A DNA stretch of 64,000 nucleotides, from the NCBI GenBank assembly GCA_029779695.1, contig JAKPAB010000200.1:124001-188000 (forward strand), read 5' to 3'. The position numbers and the translations under genes were made by a program. This stretch comes from Bacillota bacterium (GTDB taxonomy: Bacteria > Bacillota > Clostridia > Lachnospirales > Lachnospiraceae). Each line of letters begins with the position of its first letter. The stretch's first letter is position 1. Positions 9,990 through 20,571 of this stretch are shown here, piece by piece. Below the pieces are notes generated by a model. That model ran no database searches, had not been told where the DNA came from, and was given only the letters and a program-made list of their open reading frames with translations.

Positions 9990-11485
9990 CGTTTTTCCTC
10001 CACTATGACAGGTCTTATGTCAAATACTTTTTCAAAGAAATCTGCCTTTTCGGTAAACAGTCCTCTTTCTAGTGCAATCGAACTTTCAGATCCTACGCCT
10101 ATGATAAGCTCATTTTTTCTAATATGTATATCAGCTTTTTTTAATTTCTGCTTATGACTTCTATCAAGTGCATTAGCAACTTTTAATATCGCAACCAGTT
10201 TGACTACTGTCCAATATTCAGAGGCCGAAAATCTTCCTGATAGTTCCGAATATGGGGGGATATCAAGTCTATTATATTCAGCAATTGCAGCAATCATTTG
10301 CCTCTCTTTGTGTGAAAGGCCTAGTATCTCTGACGATAATATGATCCTGTTTGAGCACTTACTTGCCTCATTCAAACTTATGTACTTACCACAATCATGC
10401 AGGATGACCGCCACCTGTAGAAGCAGTCTCTCCCTTTCCGTCATTCCATGATATCGTTTCATTGCATCAAATATTTTCACCGACAGCTTTTCCAATGTCA
10501 TCAAATGTGGAAAATAACTTTCATATCTCTTGGCGATTGCCCATGAAGCATTGATAATGTCATTTTTAAAATTATGGTTAGAAATAAGTGTTTTATTTTT
10601 ATATAGATAATCAAGTGCCATTCCATCATTGATCGATGTGTTGGGAATTACTACCTTTTCAGCTGGGAGCATGTCTATTATCTCTCTGATAAGAATAAAT
10701 AGTGAGCGTTCCAATGAGCCTGTAAATGTATCCTCAACAAAGACGTTTTTATTCCATTCTTTTTCAAGAATCTGCCTAAATTCGTCCTTACCAAAAATTA
10801 TCTTATCAGTTATATCTGCTTTTTTACCGGAAGGTACCTTTCTGTCTGCTATTATTATAAGGTATTCTATCTTATCATCATTTAAAAACATATTGAGAAA
10901 CGTCTCTAGTTCCTTATCGATTACAGTATCGATCTGTTCTCTTCCATTTGGAACTGATTTTAATTTCTGCATAGTCTTATGCATATTAAATGTACCAAGA
11001 TCCAAATGTTGTGTAGTTACAATAGAACCTTTTTTAAAATAAGTAAGCTGAAGTGATGACCCTCCTATGTCTACCATTATGGCAGAATTTTTTATCACAT
11101 CTTCAAAGTAATCTCCACTGCTTACTGCCTCATATTCATAAAATCTCTGTTCGGAATTGGACAGTCTTACCGGTATCATACCTGTTTTAAGTCTGATCTG
11201 TTCAAGAAGAAATATTTCATTAGATGCCACGTGAATGGTATTACCGATAGCAAGAGTATAGTCCTTGATCTTATAAGCCTCCATAGTGTTTTTCATATCA
11301 GAAAGTATCCTGCATATCTCTTCAGTTGTTTGAAGGCTTATCTCACTATAATCAAAAATATCATATATAACTCTTACTGCATGTCTCATGCAGTTAATTT
11401 CCTTAGGTTTTTCATCTTTTTTTGTCTGAAAAAGTTTCATGGCAACTTCGTATGATCCAATATAAATCGCTGCATATAATTTCAT
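9986..11485 (-). CDS. ppx: Ppx/GppA exopolyphosphatase-family protein with HD-type C-terminal region
   Basis: VDIGGSSLQLTYFKKGSIV; LLQVAVILHDCGKYISLNEASKCSNRIIL; overlaps ppk1 by 4 nt. Confidence 0.88.
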   Translation of the reverse strand: MKLYAAIYIGSYEVAMKLFQTKKDEKPKEINCMRHAVRVIYDIFDYSEISLQTTEEICRILSDMKNTMEAYKIKDYTLAIGNTIHVASNEIFLLEQIRLKTGMIPVRLSNSEQRFYEYEAVSSGDYFEDVIKNSAIMVDIGGSSLQLTYFKKGSIVTTQHLDLGTFNMHKTMQKLKSVPNGREQIDTVIDKELETFLNMFLNDDKIEYLIIIADRKVPSGKKADITDKIIFGKDEFRQILEKEWNKNVFVEDTFTGSLERSLFILIREIIDMLPAEKVVIPNTSINDGMALDYLYKNKTLISNHNFKNDIINASWAIAKRYESYFPHLMTLEKLSVKIFDAMKRYHGMTERERLLLQVAVILHDCGKYISLNEASKCSNRIILSSEILGLSHKERQMIAAIAEYNRLDIPPYSELSGRFSASEYWTVVKLVAILKVANALDRSHKQKLKKADIHIRKNELIIGVGSESSIALERGLFTEKADFFEKVFDIRPVIVEEKR

Positions 11486-11550
11486 ATATTTCCCCTTAAA
11501 ATAAACAAAGCTATATCATGCCTTGACCTATAACCTTAATATTAAAATTA

Positions 11551-12687
11551 CTAATTTCTTACATAATTGCCCAGGATCTTGATCTTGCCTACTTCCTGCT
11601 TTAAACAGTATAACGCATTTTTAACTGCCTCATCACTTAAGTTTCCTTCAATATCAACAAAAAACTTATATTCCCATGGTCGTCCGAAAATCGGTCGTGA
11701 TACTATGTGTGTCATATTAAGTCCATTATATGTAAAATTAGACAAAGCATGGTAAAGTGAACCTGTGCTATTATTTAGTTCAAAGCATACAGATATAATA
11801 TTTGCTTCGCTACTATATATGCTGTTCTTAGATAAAACTAAGAATCTCGTTTCATTAGTAGAATCATTTTGAATCGAAGACTTAAGTACCTTAAGGTTAT
11901 ATAAAGATGCGTTCTTTTCATCCCCAATGGCGGCCTCTGAAACAGAATTGTCTTCCATGATTCTTTTTGCTGAGACAGCGGTATTTTCAAGGCTTACCGT
12001 TTTAATACCAGCATTTTTTTTCAAAAAATCAGAACACTGCATAAGTGCCTGTGGATGAGAATATATTGTTTTGATGTCTGAAATAGTAGATCCCGGTATT
12101 CCCAGTAATGCATGATCTATTTTTAATGTTTTCTGTCCAATTATGCATATTGGATACTGATACAAAAGATCAAATATCTCATTAACAGTTCCTGCTGATG
12201 AATTTTCAACCGGTACAACTGCAAAATCAGCTGTATCAGAAAAAAGTTCATAAACTGCATCTTTCCATGAGGGAACGTTATGAAGATCTGCATTATCACC
12301 GAAAAATGCTGTTGCTGCTTTCTCGCTGTATGCTCCCTTTACTCCCTGAAAGCAAACTCTTTTTTCAGAAAAATCAAAGCCATCCACTATCTCAAATGAA
12401 AACTTATTATTATCTCTATCAGCCAAAAGCTTATATTGCTTTTTTCTGTTACTGGACATTATTTGGGTAAAAAGTTCCCGGATACCTGTTTTTTCAAATT
12501 CATCATTTCCATTTTCAGATAAAGAATCTAGTTTCTCATCTTCTCTTTTTTTATCAAAAACCGGAAGATTCTTTGACATTTTATATGCTGCGACATCACC
12601 TGCAAGTCTCAATCGGTTCAGATAAAGATATGTGATCTGATCATCTATTTCATCTATTTCACTTCTGATTTCCTTTAAATCTCTCAT
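11551..12687 (-). CDS. pheA: Bifunctional chorismate mutase/prephenate dehydratase (P-protein)
   Basis: N-terminal chorismate mutase (LKEIRSEIDEIDDQITYLYLNRLRLAGDVAAYK), PDT (CFQGVKGAYSEKAA; NETRFLVLSK), C-terminal ACT region. Confidence 0.93.
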   Translation of the reverse strand: MRDLKEIRSEIDEIDDQITYLYLNRLRLAGDVAAYKMSKNLPVFDKKREDEKLDSLSENGNDEFEKTGIRELFTQIMSSNRKKQYKLLADRDNNKFSFEIVDGFDFSEKRVCFQGVKGAYSEKAATAFFGDNADLHNVPSWKDAVYELFSDTADFAVVPVENSSAGTVNEIFDLLYQYPICIIGQKTLKIDHALLGIPGSTISDIKTIYSHPQALMQCSDFLKKNAGIKTVSLENTAVSAKRIMEDNSVSEAAIGDEKNASLYNLKVLKSSIQNDSTNETRFLVLSKNSIYSSEANIISVCFELNNSTGSLYHALSNFTYNGLNMTHIVSRPIFGRPWEYKFFVDIEGNLSDEAVKNALYCLKQEVGKIKILGNYVRN

Positions 12688-12710
12688 TTTTCTTTTTCCT
12701 TTATATCCTG

Positions 12711-15700
12711 TCAGACCATATCAAATAACGATAACTGGTTACTTTCAGGCAATCCTTTAATAATTCCCAGCTTTTCCATATCTTCAATATTAGTTTTAGA
12801 TATCTTACCTCTTTCCCTTAAGTCATCCTTGGACAAGAATTTTTTCTGAGAAGCAGCAATCTGAAGTGTCTCTGCCGCTTTATCACCCATGTTTGGAATT
12901 GTCTTAAATGGAGGGAGCAATTTACCATCTACAATTTTAAAATATCTTGCATCTGATTTGTAGATATCCATAGGCATAAAATCGAAACCTCTGGCATACA
13001 TCTCCTGAACTATACGCATATCTCTGTATGTACCTTCTTCTGAGGCTGTTAGCTTCGGTCCTCTTTCATCTCCTTTCTTCTTGGAATCTTCAATCTTGTC
13101 ATAATATTCCTGCAGATATTTATTAAGTACTTCCTCACCTCTGCACATCATTTCATAGTTAAATGCCGTTGCTCTAATACTAAAAAATGCTGCATAGTAA
13201 GCAAGCGGATAATATACTTTACAATAAGCCACTCTCCAAGCCATCATTACATAGGCAGCAGCATGAGCCTTGGGAAACATGTATTTTATCAATTCACATG
13301 ACCATATGTACCAATCAGGAACATCGTGTTCTTTCATGTCCTTCTTGTACTGCTCCCATTCCTTGCATTTACCCTTGGCAACTACGCCCTTACGTACTCG
13401 TTCCATAATCGTAAAGCTTTCCTCTGGATCAAGGCCCTGATTGATCAGATATACCATAATATCATCTCGGCAGCAGATAGCCGTTGAAATTGTTGCTGTT
13501 CCATCATTGATCAATTTCTCAGCATTACCCTGCCATACATCAGTACCATGTGACAGACCTGAGATTCGAATAAGATCTGAAAACTCTTGTGGTTTAGCTT
13601 CTCGTAAAAGTCCCATTGCAAAGTCAGTACCAAACTCAGGTATTCCTAAAGTTCCCATGTCACAATGGAAAAGATCCTCCGGTGTCACTTCAAGAGCAGA
13701 TGTGTCCTTAAATAGAGACATTACACCATTATCATCCAGCGGAATTTTTGTTGCATCAAGACCTGTAAGGTCCTCAAGCATACGTATCATTGTCGGATCA
13801 TCGTGTCCCAGGATATCAAGCTTTAGCAGATTCGAATCTATTGAATGGTAGTCGAAATGTGTCGTAATGACATCTGATGTAATATCGTCTGCAGGATGTT
13901 GAACCGGTGTAAATGTATTGATCTCTTCTCCAACCGGGAGAACAATAATTCCACCCGGATGCTGACCGCTTGTTCTTTTTACACCCACACATCCCTGAAC
14001 AATACGATCTATTTCACATTTTCTTTTAGGCTGGTTTTTTTCTTCGTAATATTTTTTTATGTATCCAAATGCTGTTTTATCAGCCAGCGTTCCAACTGTT
14101 CCGGCCTTAAATGTCTGACCTTCTCCAAAAATAACCTCCGTATATCTATGTGCCTTACTCTGATAATCTCCGGAAAAGTTAAGATCGATATCAGGCTCTT
14201 TGTTACCCTTAAATCCTAAGAAAGTTTCAAAAGGAATATCAAATCCATCTTTATTTAAGTAATTACCACACACAGGACATTTCTTATCCGGCATATCACA
14301 TCCGCTTCGACCAGCAAAAGACCTAACCTCCGGGGAATCAAAATCAACATAGTGGCAATGTGGACATACATAATGAGCACTAAGTGGATTAACCTCTGTT
14401 ATTCCTGCCATCGTTGCGACAAATGAAGAGCCTACGGATCCTCTAGAACCTACCAGATATCCATCTTCCACTGATTTCCATACCAATTTCTGAGCAATTA
14501 TATACATAACTGCATATCCATTGGAAATAATAGAGTTAAGTTCTCTTTCTAGTCTCTTGACAACTATATCCGGCAGATCATCTCCATATAATTCATGTGC
14601 CTTTGTATAACATATTTTACGAAGCATTTCATCAGAATTCGCGATGACTGGTGGGCATTTATCCGGCCTTACCGGTGCTATAGGTTCGCACATATCAGAA
14701 ATAAGATTGGAGTTTTCTATCACAATTTCTCTTGCCTTATCTCCGCCTAAGTATGAGAACTCTTCAAGCATCTCTTCTGTAGTATGAAGGTATAATGGCG
14801 GCTGTGGCTCAGCGTCCTTAAACCCCTTTCCCTTCATGATTATCCTTCTATAGATCTCATCCTCAGGATTAAGGAAATGAACATCACATGTAGCCACAAC
14901 TGGTTTATTCATAGCCTTTCCAAGTGCTACGATTCTCCTGTTTATATCCCTTAGATCCTCTTCTGAATTAACATCATATTTGTCCTCATCTATAAGGTAC
15001 TGATCATTTCCAATAGGCTGCACCTCAAGATAATCATAAAAAGATGCAATTCCTCTTATTATTTCTTCAGGTCTCCCATTTAAAACAGCCTCATACAATT
15101 CTCCTGCAGAGCAGGCCGATCCGATTATCAGGCCTTCTCTGTATTTTTCAATCAGACTCCTAGGAAGTTTTGCATTCTTTTTAAAATATTTCAAATGAGA
15201 AGTCGATACCAATTTATATAGATTGATCCTGCCAATATCATTTTTTGCTAAAATAATACAATGATAAGGATGCAGATTCATTATTGCCTCATCTGACATC
15301 TTGCCGATTGAAACTATATCGTCTACTGTATTGCACCCTCTATTTTTAAAGTCATCACATAATTTTTCAAAGATATATGCTGTACATTCTGCGTCATCTA
15401 CTGCTCTATGATGATTTAAAAGAGGGACCTTTAAAACTTTGGCAACCTTATCTAATTTATATCTGCCAAGCGATGGTAATACAAAACGTGCCATCTCAAC
15501 TGTATCCATATAGGTTTTTGGTACACTTAACCCTTGCCTTTCAGCATTGATTCTTATAAAGCTTGTATCAAAGTCTGCATTATGAGCTACTAAAACAGCT
15601 CCTTCACAAAAATCCAAAAATCTTGGTAGAATAACATCTATAGGTGACGCATCCTTAACCATATTGTTATCAATAGATGTTAGTTCTGTGATTCTATATG

Positions 15701-17252
15701 GAATCGGTACACCGGGGTTTACAAACTCAGAAAATCTATCCGTTATCTTACCATTCTCAAATTTTACTGCGCCAATTTCTATAATATAATCTTTTACAGA
15801 ATTAAACCCTGTGGTCTCAATATCAAAAACAACAAATCTTGAATCAAGAGTCTGTCCGTCAGGATTGGTAACTATTTTCTTTTCATCATTAACAAGATAT
15901 GCTTCAACACCGTAGATAACCTTGATCTTGCCATGATTATCCATCGCAGTATGATATGCCTCAGGGAATGCCTGAACAGATCCATGATCTGTTATCGCAA
16001 TCGCTTTATGACCGAACCTTATGGCTTGTTCCACAATATCCTTGGCCGTAGATACACCATCCATATCGCTCATCTTGGTATGGCAATGAAGTTCTACTCT
16101 TTTTTCAAAGGAGTTATCCTCTCTTTTAACCGTAAAGTCAGGTATGATCATAGCTGCATCCTGTCTTCCGATGCTAATGGCAACATCCTTTAGAAAAGTA
16201 TCAAATCCGGCATCGCCTGACAGCTTTACAAATACCCCATTTTTTAATTTTTTTTGTACATCTAGGATTCCATCATTGAACACAAATTTTTTACACACAA
16301 TAGAATCTGTTCCATCAAAAAGAACAAACGAAACAATTGTCGATTTTCCATTTTTTAATGGTTGTTCTGCATATTCAGATACTTTTCCTCTGATAGTCAC
16401 ATTTCCAATACTTCCAGTGATATCCGAGATCTTCATTACATCACCTTTGACTTCAAATCCAAATATCATATCAGGATTATCTGATTTTGCAGGTGTAGAT
16501 CTTTGAAATCTATATCCATTGTTATCTCCACCAAAATTCTTTTTGAATGGCTTATCAAATGTTTTTCTCTCACCTCTATTAGATGATGAAAAGCTTTTAT
16601 AATTATCGGCGTTTGCCTTATTATCTTCTGCCTTTTGGAGGTCTTCTTCACTTTTCTTTTCAGCAAGAGCATCTACTCTGTTGAATATGCTGTCCACCTG
16701 CTTTTGTATTGCCTTTTCTTCACGCAAAAGAGCTTCATGATTGATATCTTCTTCTACAAAGACAAGTTCCACATCCACTTTAAACCCAAATCGCTTACAC
16801 ATTATATCTGACATAAATGATTCTATTAAATCACCATAATGCATAGATATACCCTTATCTGGGACCGTAATTTTCATTATGTTTATATCTGTAAATTCAA
16901 TTTTGGATTTTTTTAAAATACTATATATTATTCTGTCTGACTCATATAGTTCAGCTAGTAAACTATCATGATAATCATTAAAAGCCCTTTCCGGTGTATA
17001 CATTTCTGAAAGAGTGAATGATTCAATAATAATTACATCAATATTATCATCCTGAAAATAATTTTTTTTGATCTCTTTTTCCAGCGTATGTATCCTGCGC
17101 TTTGAAACAAGTCCCGGAAATGTGGCATATATCCGCACACTGTCCCTTAATTTGCCAGAAGCCATTCTTGTAACAACCGCATCCTCCATAAGGCGCGTTG
17201 ACTCATTTTCATTATTTAATTTTGGAAAAACTTCAGCAAATGAACGATCCAT
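12711..17252 (-). CDS. polC: DNA polymerase III alpha subunit, PolC type
   Basis: 1513 aa; PHP (VELHCHTKMSDMDGV), embedded exonuclease (VVFDIETTGF), polymerase (EPDIDLNFSGDYQ; PKAHAAAYVMMAWR). Confidence 0.98.
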   Translation of the reverse strand: MDRSFAEVFPKLNNENESTRLMEDAVVTRMASGKLRDSVRIYATFPGLVSKRRIHTLEKEIKKNYFQDDNIDVIIIESFTLSEMYTPERAFNDYHDSLLAELYESDRIIYSILKKSKIEFTDINIMKITVPDKGISMHYGDLIESFMSDIMCKRFGFKVDVELVFVEEDINHEALLREEKAIQKQVDSIFNRVDALAEKKSEEDLQKAEDNKANADNYKSFSSSNRGERKTFDKPFKKNFGGDNNGYRFQRSTPAKSDNPDMIFGFEVKGDVMKISDITGSIGNVTIRGKVSEYAEQPLKNGKSTIVSFVLFDGTDSIVCKKFVFNDGILDVQKKLKNGVFVKLSGDAGFDTFLKDVAISIGRQDAAMIIPDFTVKREDNSFEKRVELHCHTKMSDMDGVSTAKDIVEQAIRFGHKAIAITDHGSVQAFPEAYHTAMDNHGKIKVIYGVEAYLVNDEKKIVTNPDGQTLDSRFVVFDIETTGFNSVKDYIIEIGAVKFENGKITDRFSEFVNPGVPIPYRITELTSIDNNMVKDASPIDVILPRFLDFCEGAVLVAHNADFDTSFIRINAERQGLSVPKTYMDTVEMARFVLPSLGRYKLDKVAKVLKVPLLNHHRAVDDAECTAYIFEKLCDDFKNRGCNTVDDIVSIGKMSDEAIMNLHPYHCIILAKNDIGRINLYKLVSTSHLKYFKKNAKLPRSLIEKYREGLIIGSACSAGELYEAVLNGRPEEIIRGIASFYDYLEVQPIGNDQYLIDEDKYDVNSEEDLRDINRRIVALGKAMNKPVVATCDVHFLNPEDEIYRRIIMKGKGFKDAEPQPPLYLHTTEEMLEEFSYLGGDKAREIVIENSNLISDMCEPIAPVRPDKCPPVIANSDEMLRKICYTKAHELYGDDLPDIVVKRLERELNSIISNGYAVMYIIAQKLVWKSVEDGYLVGSRGSVGSSFVATMAGITEVNPLSAHYVCPHCHYVDFDSPEVRSFAGRSGCDMPDKKCPVCGNYLNKDGFDIPFETFLGFKGNKEPDIDLNFSGDYQSKAHRYTEVIFGEGQTFKAGTVGTLADKTAFGYIKKYYEEKNQPKRKCEIDRIVQGCVGVKRTSGQHPGGIIVLPVGEEINTFTPVQHPADDITSDVITTHFDYHSIDSNLLKLDILGHDDPTMIRMLEDLTGLDATKIPLDDNGVMSLFKDTSALEVTPEDLFHCDMGTLGIPEFGTDFAMGLLREAKPQEFSDLIRISGLSHGTDVWQGNAEKLINDGTATISTAICCRDDIMVYLINQGLDPEESFTIMERVRKGVVAKGKCKEWEQYKKDMKEHDVPDWYIWSCELIKYMFPKAHAAAYVMMAWRVAYCKVYYPLAYYAAFFSIRATAFNYEMMCRGEEVLNKYLQEYYDKIEDSKKKGDERGPKLTASEEGTYRDMRIVQEMYARGFDFMPMDIYKSDARYFKIVDGKLLPPFKTIPNMGDKAAETLQIAASQKKFLSKDDLRERGKISKTNIEDMEKLGIIKGLPESNQLSLFDMV

Positions 17253-17271
17253 TAGTTACAATTACTCACTT

Positions 17272-18357
17272 TCAATTAATATCGATTCCACGTTCTTTTC
17301 CTTCTCTGATAAGCTCTTCTCTGAGCGCATTAAGAAGTTCACTTTCAGGGACCTTACGTATAATCTCCCCTTTTCTGATCACGAGACCTTCATTAGCTCC
17401 TCCAGCTATACCAAAATCAGCCTCTTTTGCTTCACCAGGACCATTTACAACACAACCCATGACAGCAACCTTAACATCAAGAGGGATATCAGCGATCATT
17501 TGTTCTGTTTTATTAGCAAGCTCAATAAGATTGATCTGTGTACGTCCACAAGTAGGGCATGAAACAATTTCCACTCCACCCTTTCTGAGTCCAAGCGTAC
17601 GAAGAATAAGCTTGCCTGCTTCAACTTCTTTGACTGGATCACCTGTAAGAGATACTCGAATCGTATCTCCGATTCCCTGTGAAAGGATAAGTGAAAGACC
17701 AATTGCAGACTTGATATTACCGCTGAATACTGTTCCAGCCTCAGTAATACCTACATGAAGTGGAAGATTAGTTTTATCGCTTATGATCTCATGTGCTTTT
17801 ACACACATCATTACATCTGATGATTTAATACTGATAACCATATTGTCATATCCCATATCCGTAATGATCCTGACCTTATCCAAAGCGCTTTCCACCAAAC
17901 CCTCTGCCGTAACCCCATGATATTTTTCTATAAGCTCTTTTTCAAGAGAACCGCTATTAACGCCGACTCTTATCGGAATATTTTTCTCCTTACATGCATC
18001 AACAACTGTTCTTATTCTGTCTTCGCTTCCGATATTACCAGGGTTTATCCTGATCTTATCAGCTCCATTTTCAATTGCAGCAAGCGCAAGTCTATAATCA
18101 AAATGAATATCTGCTACAAGAGGAATATGAATCTGTTCTTTGATCTTGGAAATAGCAATTGCATCCTCCATGGTTGGAACTGCACATCTAATAATGTCAC
18201 ATCCAGCCTTTTCCAACTGCAGGATCTGGGCAACTGTTGCATCCACATCTCTGGTCTTGGTGTTAGTCATGGACTGGATCGCAATTGGATTATTGCCTCC
18301 GATCACAATATCCTTTATTTTTATCTCTCTAGATTTTCTTCTTGTATAGGTACTCAT
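17272..18357 (-). CDS. ispG: 4-hydroxy-3-methylbut-2-en-1-yl diphosphate synthase
   Basis: GGNNPIAIQSMTNTKTRDVDATVAQI; VSCPTCGRTQINL; VMGCVVNGPGEAKEADFGIAGG. Confidence 0.97.
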   Translation of the reverse strand: MSTYTRRKSREIKIKDIVIGGNNPIAIQSMTNTKTRDVDATVAQILQLEKAGCDIIRCAVPTMEDAIAISKIKEQIHIPLVADIHFDYRLALAAIENGADKIRINPGNIGSEDRIRTVVDACKEKNIPIRVGVNSGSLEKELIEKYHGVTAEGLVESALDKVRIITDMGYDNMVISIKSSDVMMCVKAHEIISDKTNLPLHVGITEAGTVFSGNIKSAIGLSLILSQGIGDTIRVSLTGDPVKEVEAGKLILRTLGLRKGGVEIVSCPTCGRTQINLIELANKTEQMIADIPLDVKVAVMGCVVNGPGEAKEADFGIAGGANEGLVIRKGEIIRKVPESELLNALREELIREGKERGIDIN

Positions 18358-18371
18358 ATAAGAGCCTCCTT

Positions 18372-19409
18372 TTATTTTATGAAAATTTTTCTTATATCAT
18401 TACCCATAACAAGCACCATAAGAGCCATTAAAATGACAAATCCTATTCCATTTACAATAGCCTCTGCCTTTTCCGGTACTTTTTTTCTGGTAAACATTTC
18501 AATTATAAAGAAAACCAGTCTTCCTCCATCAAGTGCAGGAAATGGTAATAGATTAACCACCCCAAGGTTTGCAGATAAAAGTACTACCCAATATATCATC
18601 TGCATTAAAACTGTGAAAAATCCATATGAAACAGATTTATTATAAGAATCCCCCACTGCTTTTACTATTCCCACAGGCCCTGACATATCATTAATACCGA
18701 GTGAGCCTGTAAACAGCATCTTTAAACTCTGGATCGTAACATATACTAGTTCCTTGACCTGATATCCACCATAAGAAAAACATTCACCAATATTGGCCTT
18801 TTTTGATATATTACCACCAGAAACTCCCATAAGATATTTCCCTGTGGTTTTATCCATCTTCGGGGTTAAGACAGTGCTGATTTTTTTGCCGTTATGAATA
18901 TAAGTCAACTTGACTTCTTTGCCCGGGTGAAACAACGAATAATAGCTTACTTCTTGATAAAAATGAACTTCATAATTATCTATTTTGACGATTTCGTCTC
19001 CTTTTTGAATACCTGCCTTTTCAGCGGGATAATCTTTAATCAAACCTCCAACCAAAGGAGGTATATATCCTGTTCCCGCTATGAGAACAACTGAAAGAAT
19101 ATATGCCAAAATGAAATTAAATACAGGTCCTGCGGCTACGATTAAAAATCTCTGTAGTACCGGTTTTTTCTGAAATGATCTATTATCCTCAGAATCTTCC
19201 TCTTCACCTTCCATCACACAGGCACCGCCAAATGGTAATAAATGAATTGAGAAATCTGTTTCACCAAATTTCTTACCGAACAGCCTAGGTCCAAGACCTA
19301 TCATGAACTCATTAACCCTTACATTACAAGATTTCGCAACGATAAAATGACCAAACTCATGGAAAATAACTATAAAGCCAAAAATTAGTATCGCTATTAT
19401 TATGTTCAC
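18372..19409 (-). CDS. rseP: RIP metalloprotease RseP
   Basis: HEFGHFIVAK; PDZ-like GIQKGDEIVKIDNYEV; NLLPFPALDGGRLVFFIIE. Confidence 0.95.
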   Translation of the reverse strand: MNIIIAILIFGFIVIFHEFGHFIVAKSCNVRVNEFMIGLGPRLFGKKFGETDFSIHLLPFGGACVMEGEEEDSEDNRSFQKKPVLQRFLIVAAGPVFNFILAYILSVVLIAGTGYIPPLVGGLIKDYPAEKAGIQKGDEIVKIDNYEVHFYQEVSYYSLFHPGKEVKLTYIHNGKKISTVLTPKMDKTTGKYLMGVSGGNISKKANIGECFSYGGYQVKELVYVTIQSLKMLFTGSLGINDMSGPVGIVKAVGDSYNKSVSYGFFTVLMQMIYWVVLLSANLGVVNLLPFPALDGGRLVFFIIEMFTRKKVPEKAEAIVNGIGFVILMALMVLVMGNDIRKIFIK

Positions 19410-20554
19410 TTTAAAAACTCCCTAACTAAATTGATTGCCTTGTCCTCTGTGTATAATATTTCTTCTACTGAAGGTGAGTCGATATACTCCATTTTACTCA
19501 TTGCATAAGAAATAGCTTCCGGAATATCGAGAAAACTTATTTTCCCCTGCAACAACATCCTAACAGCCTCTTCATTGGATGAATTAAATACTGTTGGAAT
19601 ATTTCCTCCCGCATCCATAGCATTCATTGCAAGTTTAAGACCTATAAATGTATCCATATTAGGTTTTTCAAAATGAAGAACTCCAACATTCCAGAAATCT
19701 AGTTTTTTAGCTAAAAGTGATGGTCTGTTAGGATAAAAAAGTGCGTACTGGATAGGTATCCTCATATCAGGTGCCCCTAACTGGCCCATTACGGCTCCAT
19801 CCTGAAACTCAACTGCAGAGTGGAGAATGCTTTCGGGATGAACTACGACCTGGATTTGTTGTCTTTTAACTCCGAACAACCATCCAGCTTCCATTACTTC
19901 CAGACCTTTATTTATCATTCCAGCTGAATCTATAGTTACCTTTTTACCCATAGACCAATTGGGGTTGTAAAGCACTTCATCTATTGAAACATTCTTAAGC
20001 TCTTCACGCTTTTTCCCTCTGAATGGTCCTCCGGAAGCTGTTAAAATAATTTTTTCGATCTCATTATTTTCTTCGCCTTGAAGGCTCTGGAAAATCGCGC
20101 TGTGTTCACTGTCTACAGGAATGATACTAACGCCATTTTTTTTTGCTTCAGCCATTACCAAGTGTCCTGCACAAACCAAAGTTTCCTTATTCGCAAGAGC
20201 AATATCCTTACCAGCATTAATTGCTGCAAGGGTAGGTCGAATACCAAGCATTCCTACAATACCGGTAACAAGCATATCTGATGCAGGATCTTCTGCGACC
20301 CTAATCAAACCCTCTAATCCATAATTGATTTCCGTATCAGTATCAGAAATCCGGCTTTTTAATTCTAAATACTCTTTTTCTCCCTTAACAGAAACAAATG
20401 AAGGATGAAATTCTCTTATCTGTTTCTCAAGAAGTTCTATATTAGAACCACAAGAAAGTGATGTAACATTAAATTCTTCTATATGCTGACTGATAACATC
20501 AAGCGTCTGAGTTCCGATAGAACCTGTAGACCCGAGAATTGATATATTTTTCAT
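19406..20554 (-). CDS. dxr: 1-deoxy-D-xylulose-5-phosphate reductoisomerase
   Basis: ISILGSTGSIGTQTLDVI; ALANKETLVCAGHLV; PVDSEHSAIFQ. Confidence 0.97.
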   Translation of the reverse strand: MKNISILGSTGSIGTQTLDVISQHIEEFNVTSLSCGSNIELLEKQIREFHPSFVSVKGEKEYLELKSRISDTDTEINYGLEGLIRVAEDPASDMLVTGIVGMLGIRPTLAAINAGKDIALANKETLVCAGHLVMAEAKKNGVSIIPVDSEHSAIFQSLQGEENNEIEKIILTASGGPFRGKKREELKNVSIDEVLYNPNWSMGKKVTIDSAGMINKGLEVMEAGWLFGVKRQQIQVVVHPESILHSAVEFQDGAVMGQLGAPDMRIPIQYALFYPNRPSLLAKKLDFWNVGVLHFEKPNMDTFIGLKLAMNAMDAGGNIPTVFNSSNEEAVRMLLQGKISFLDIPEAISYAMSKMEYIDSPSVEEILYTEDKAINLVREFLK

Positions 20555-20571
20555 TTATATGCTCCACTATT

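Noticed and set aside
16466-16672. Minus-strand ORF inside polC
   Set aside because: Alternative frame of the well-supported polC coding region.
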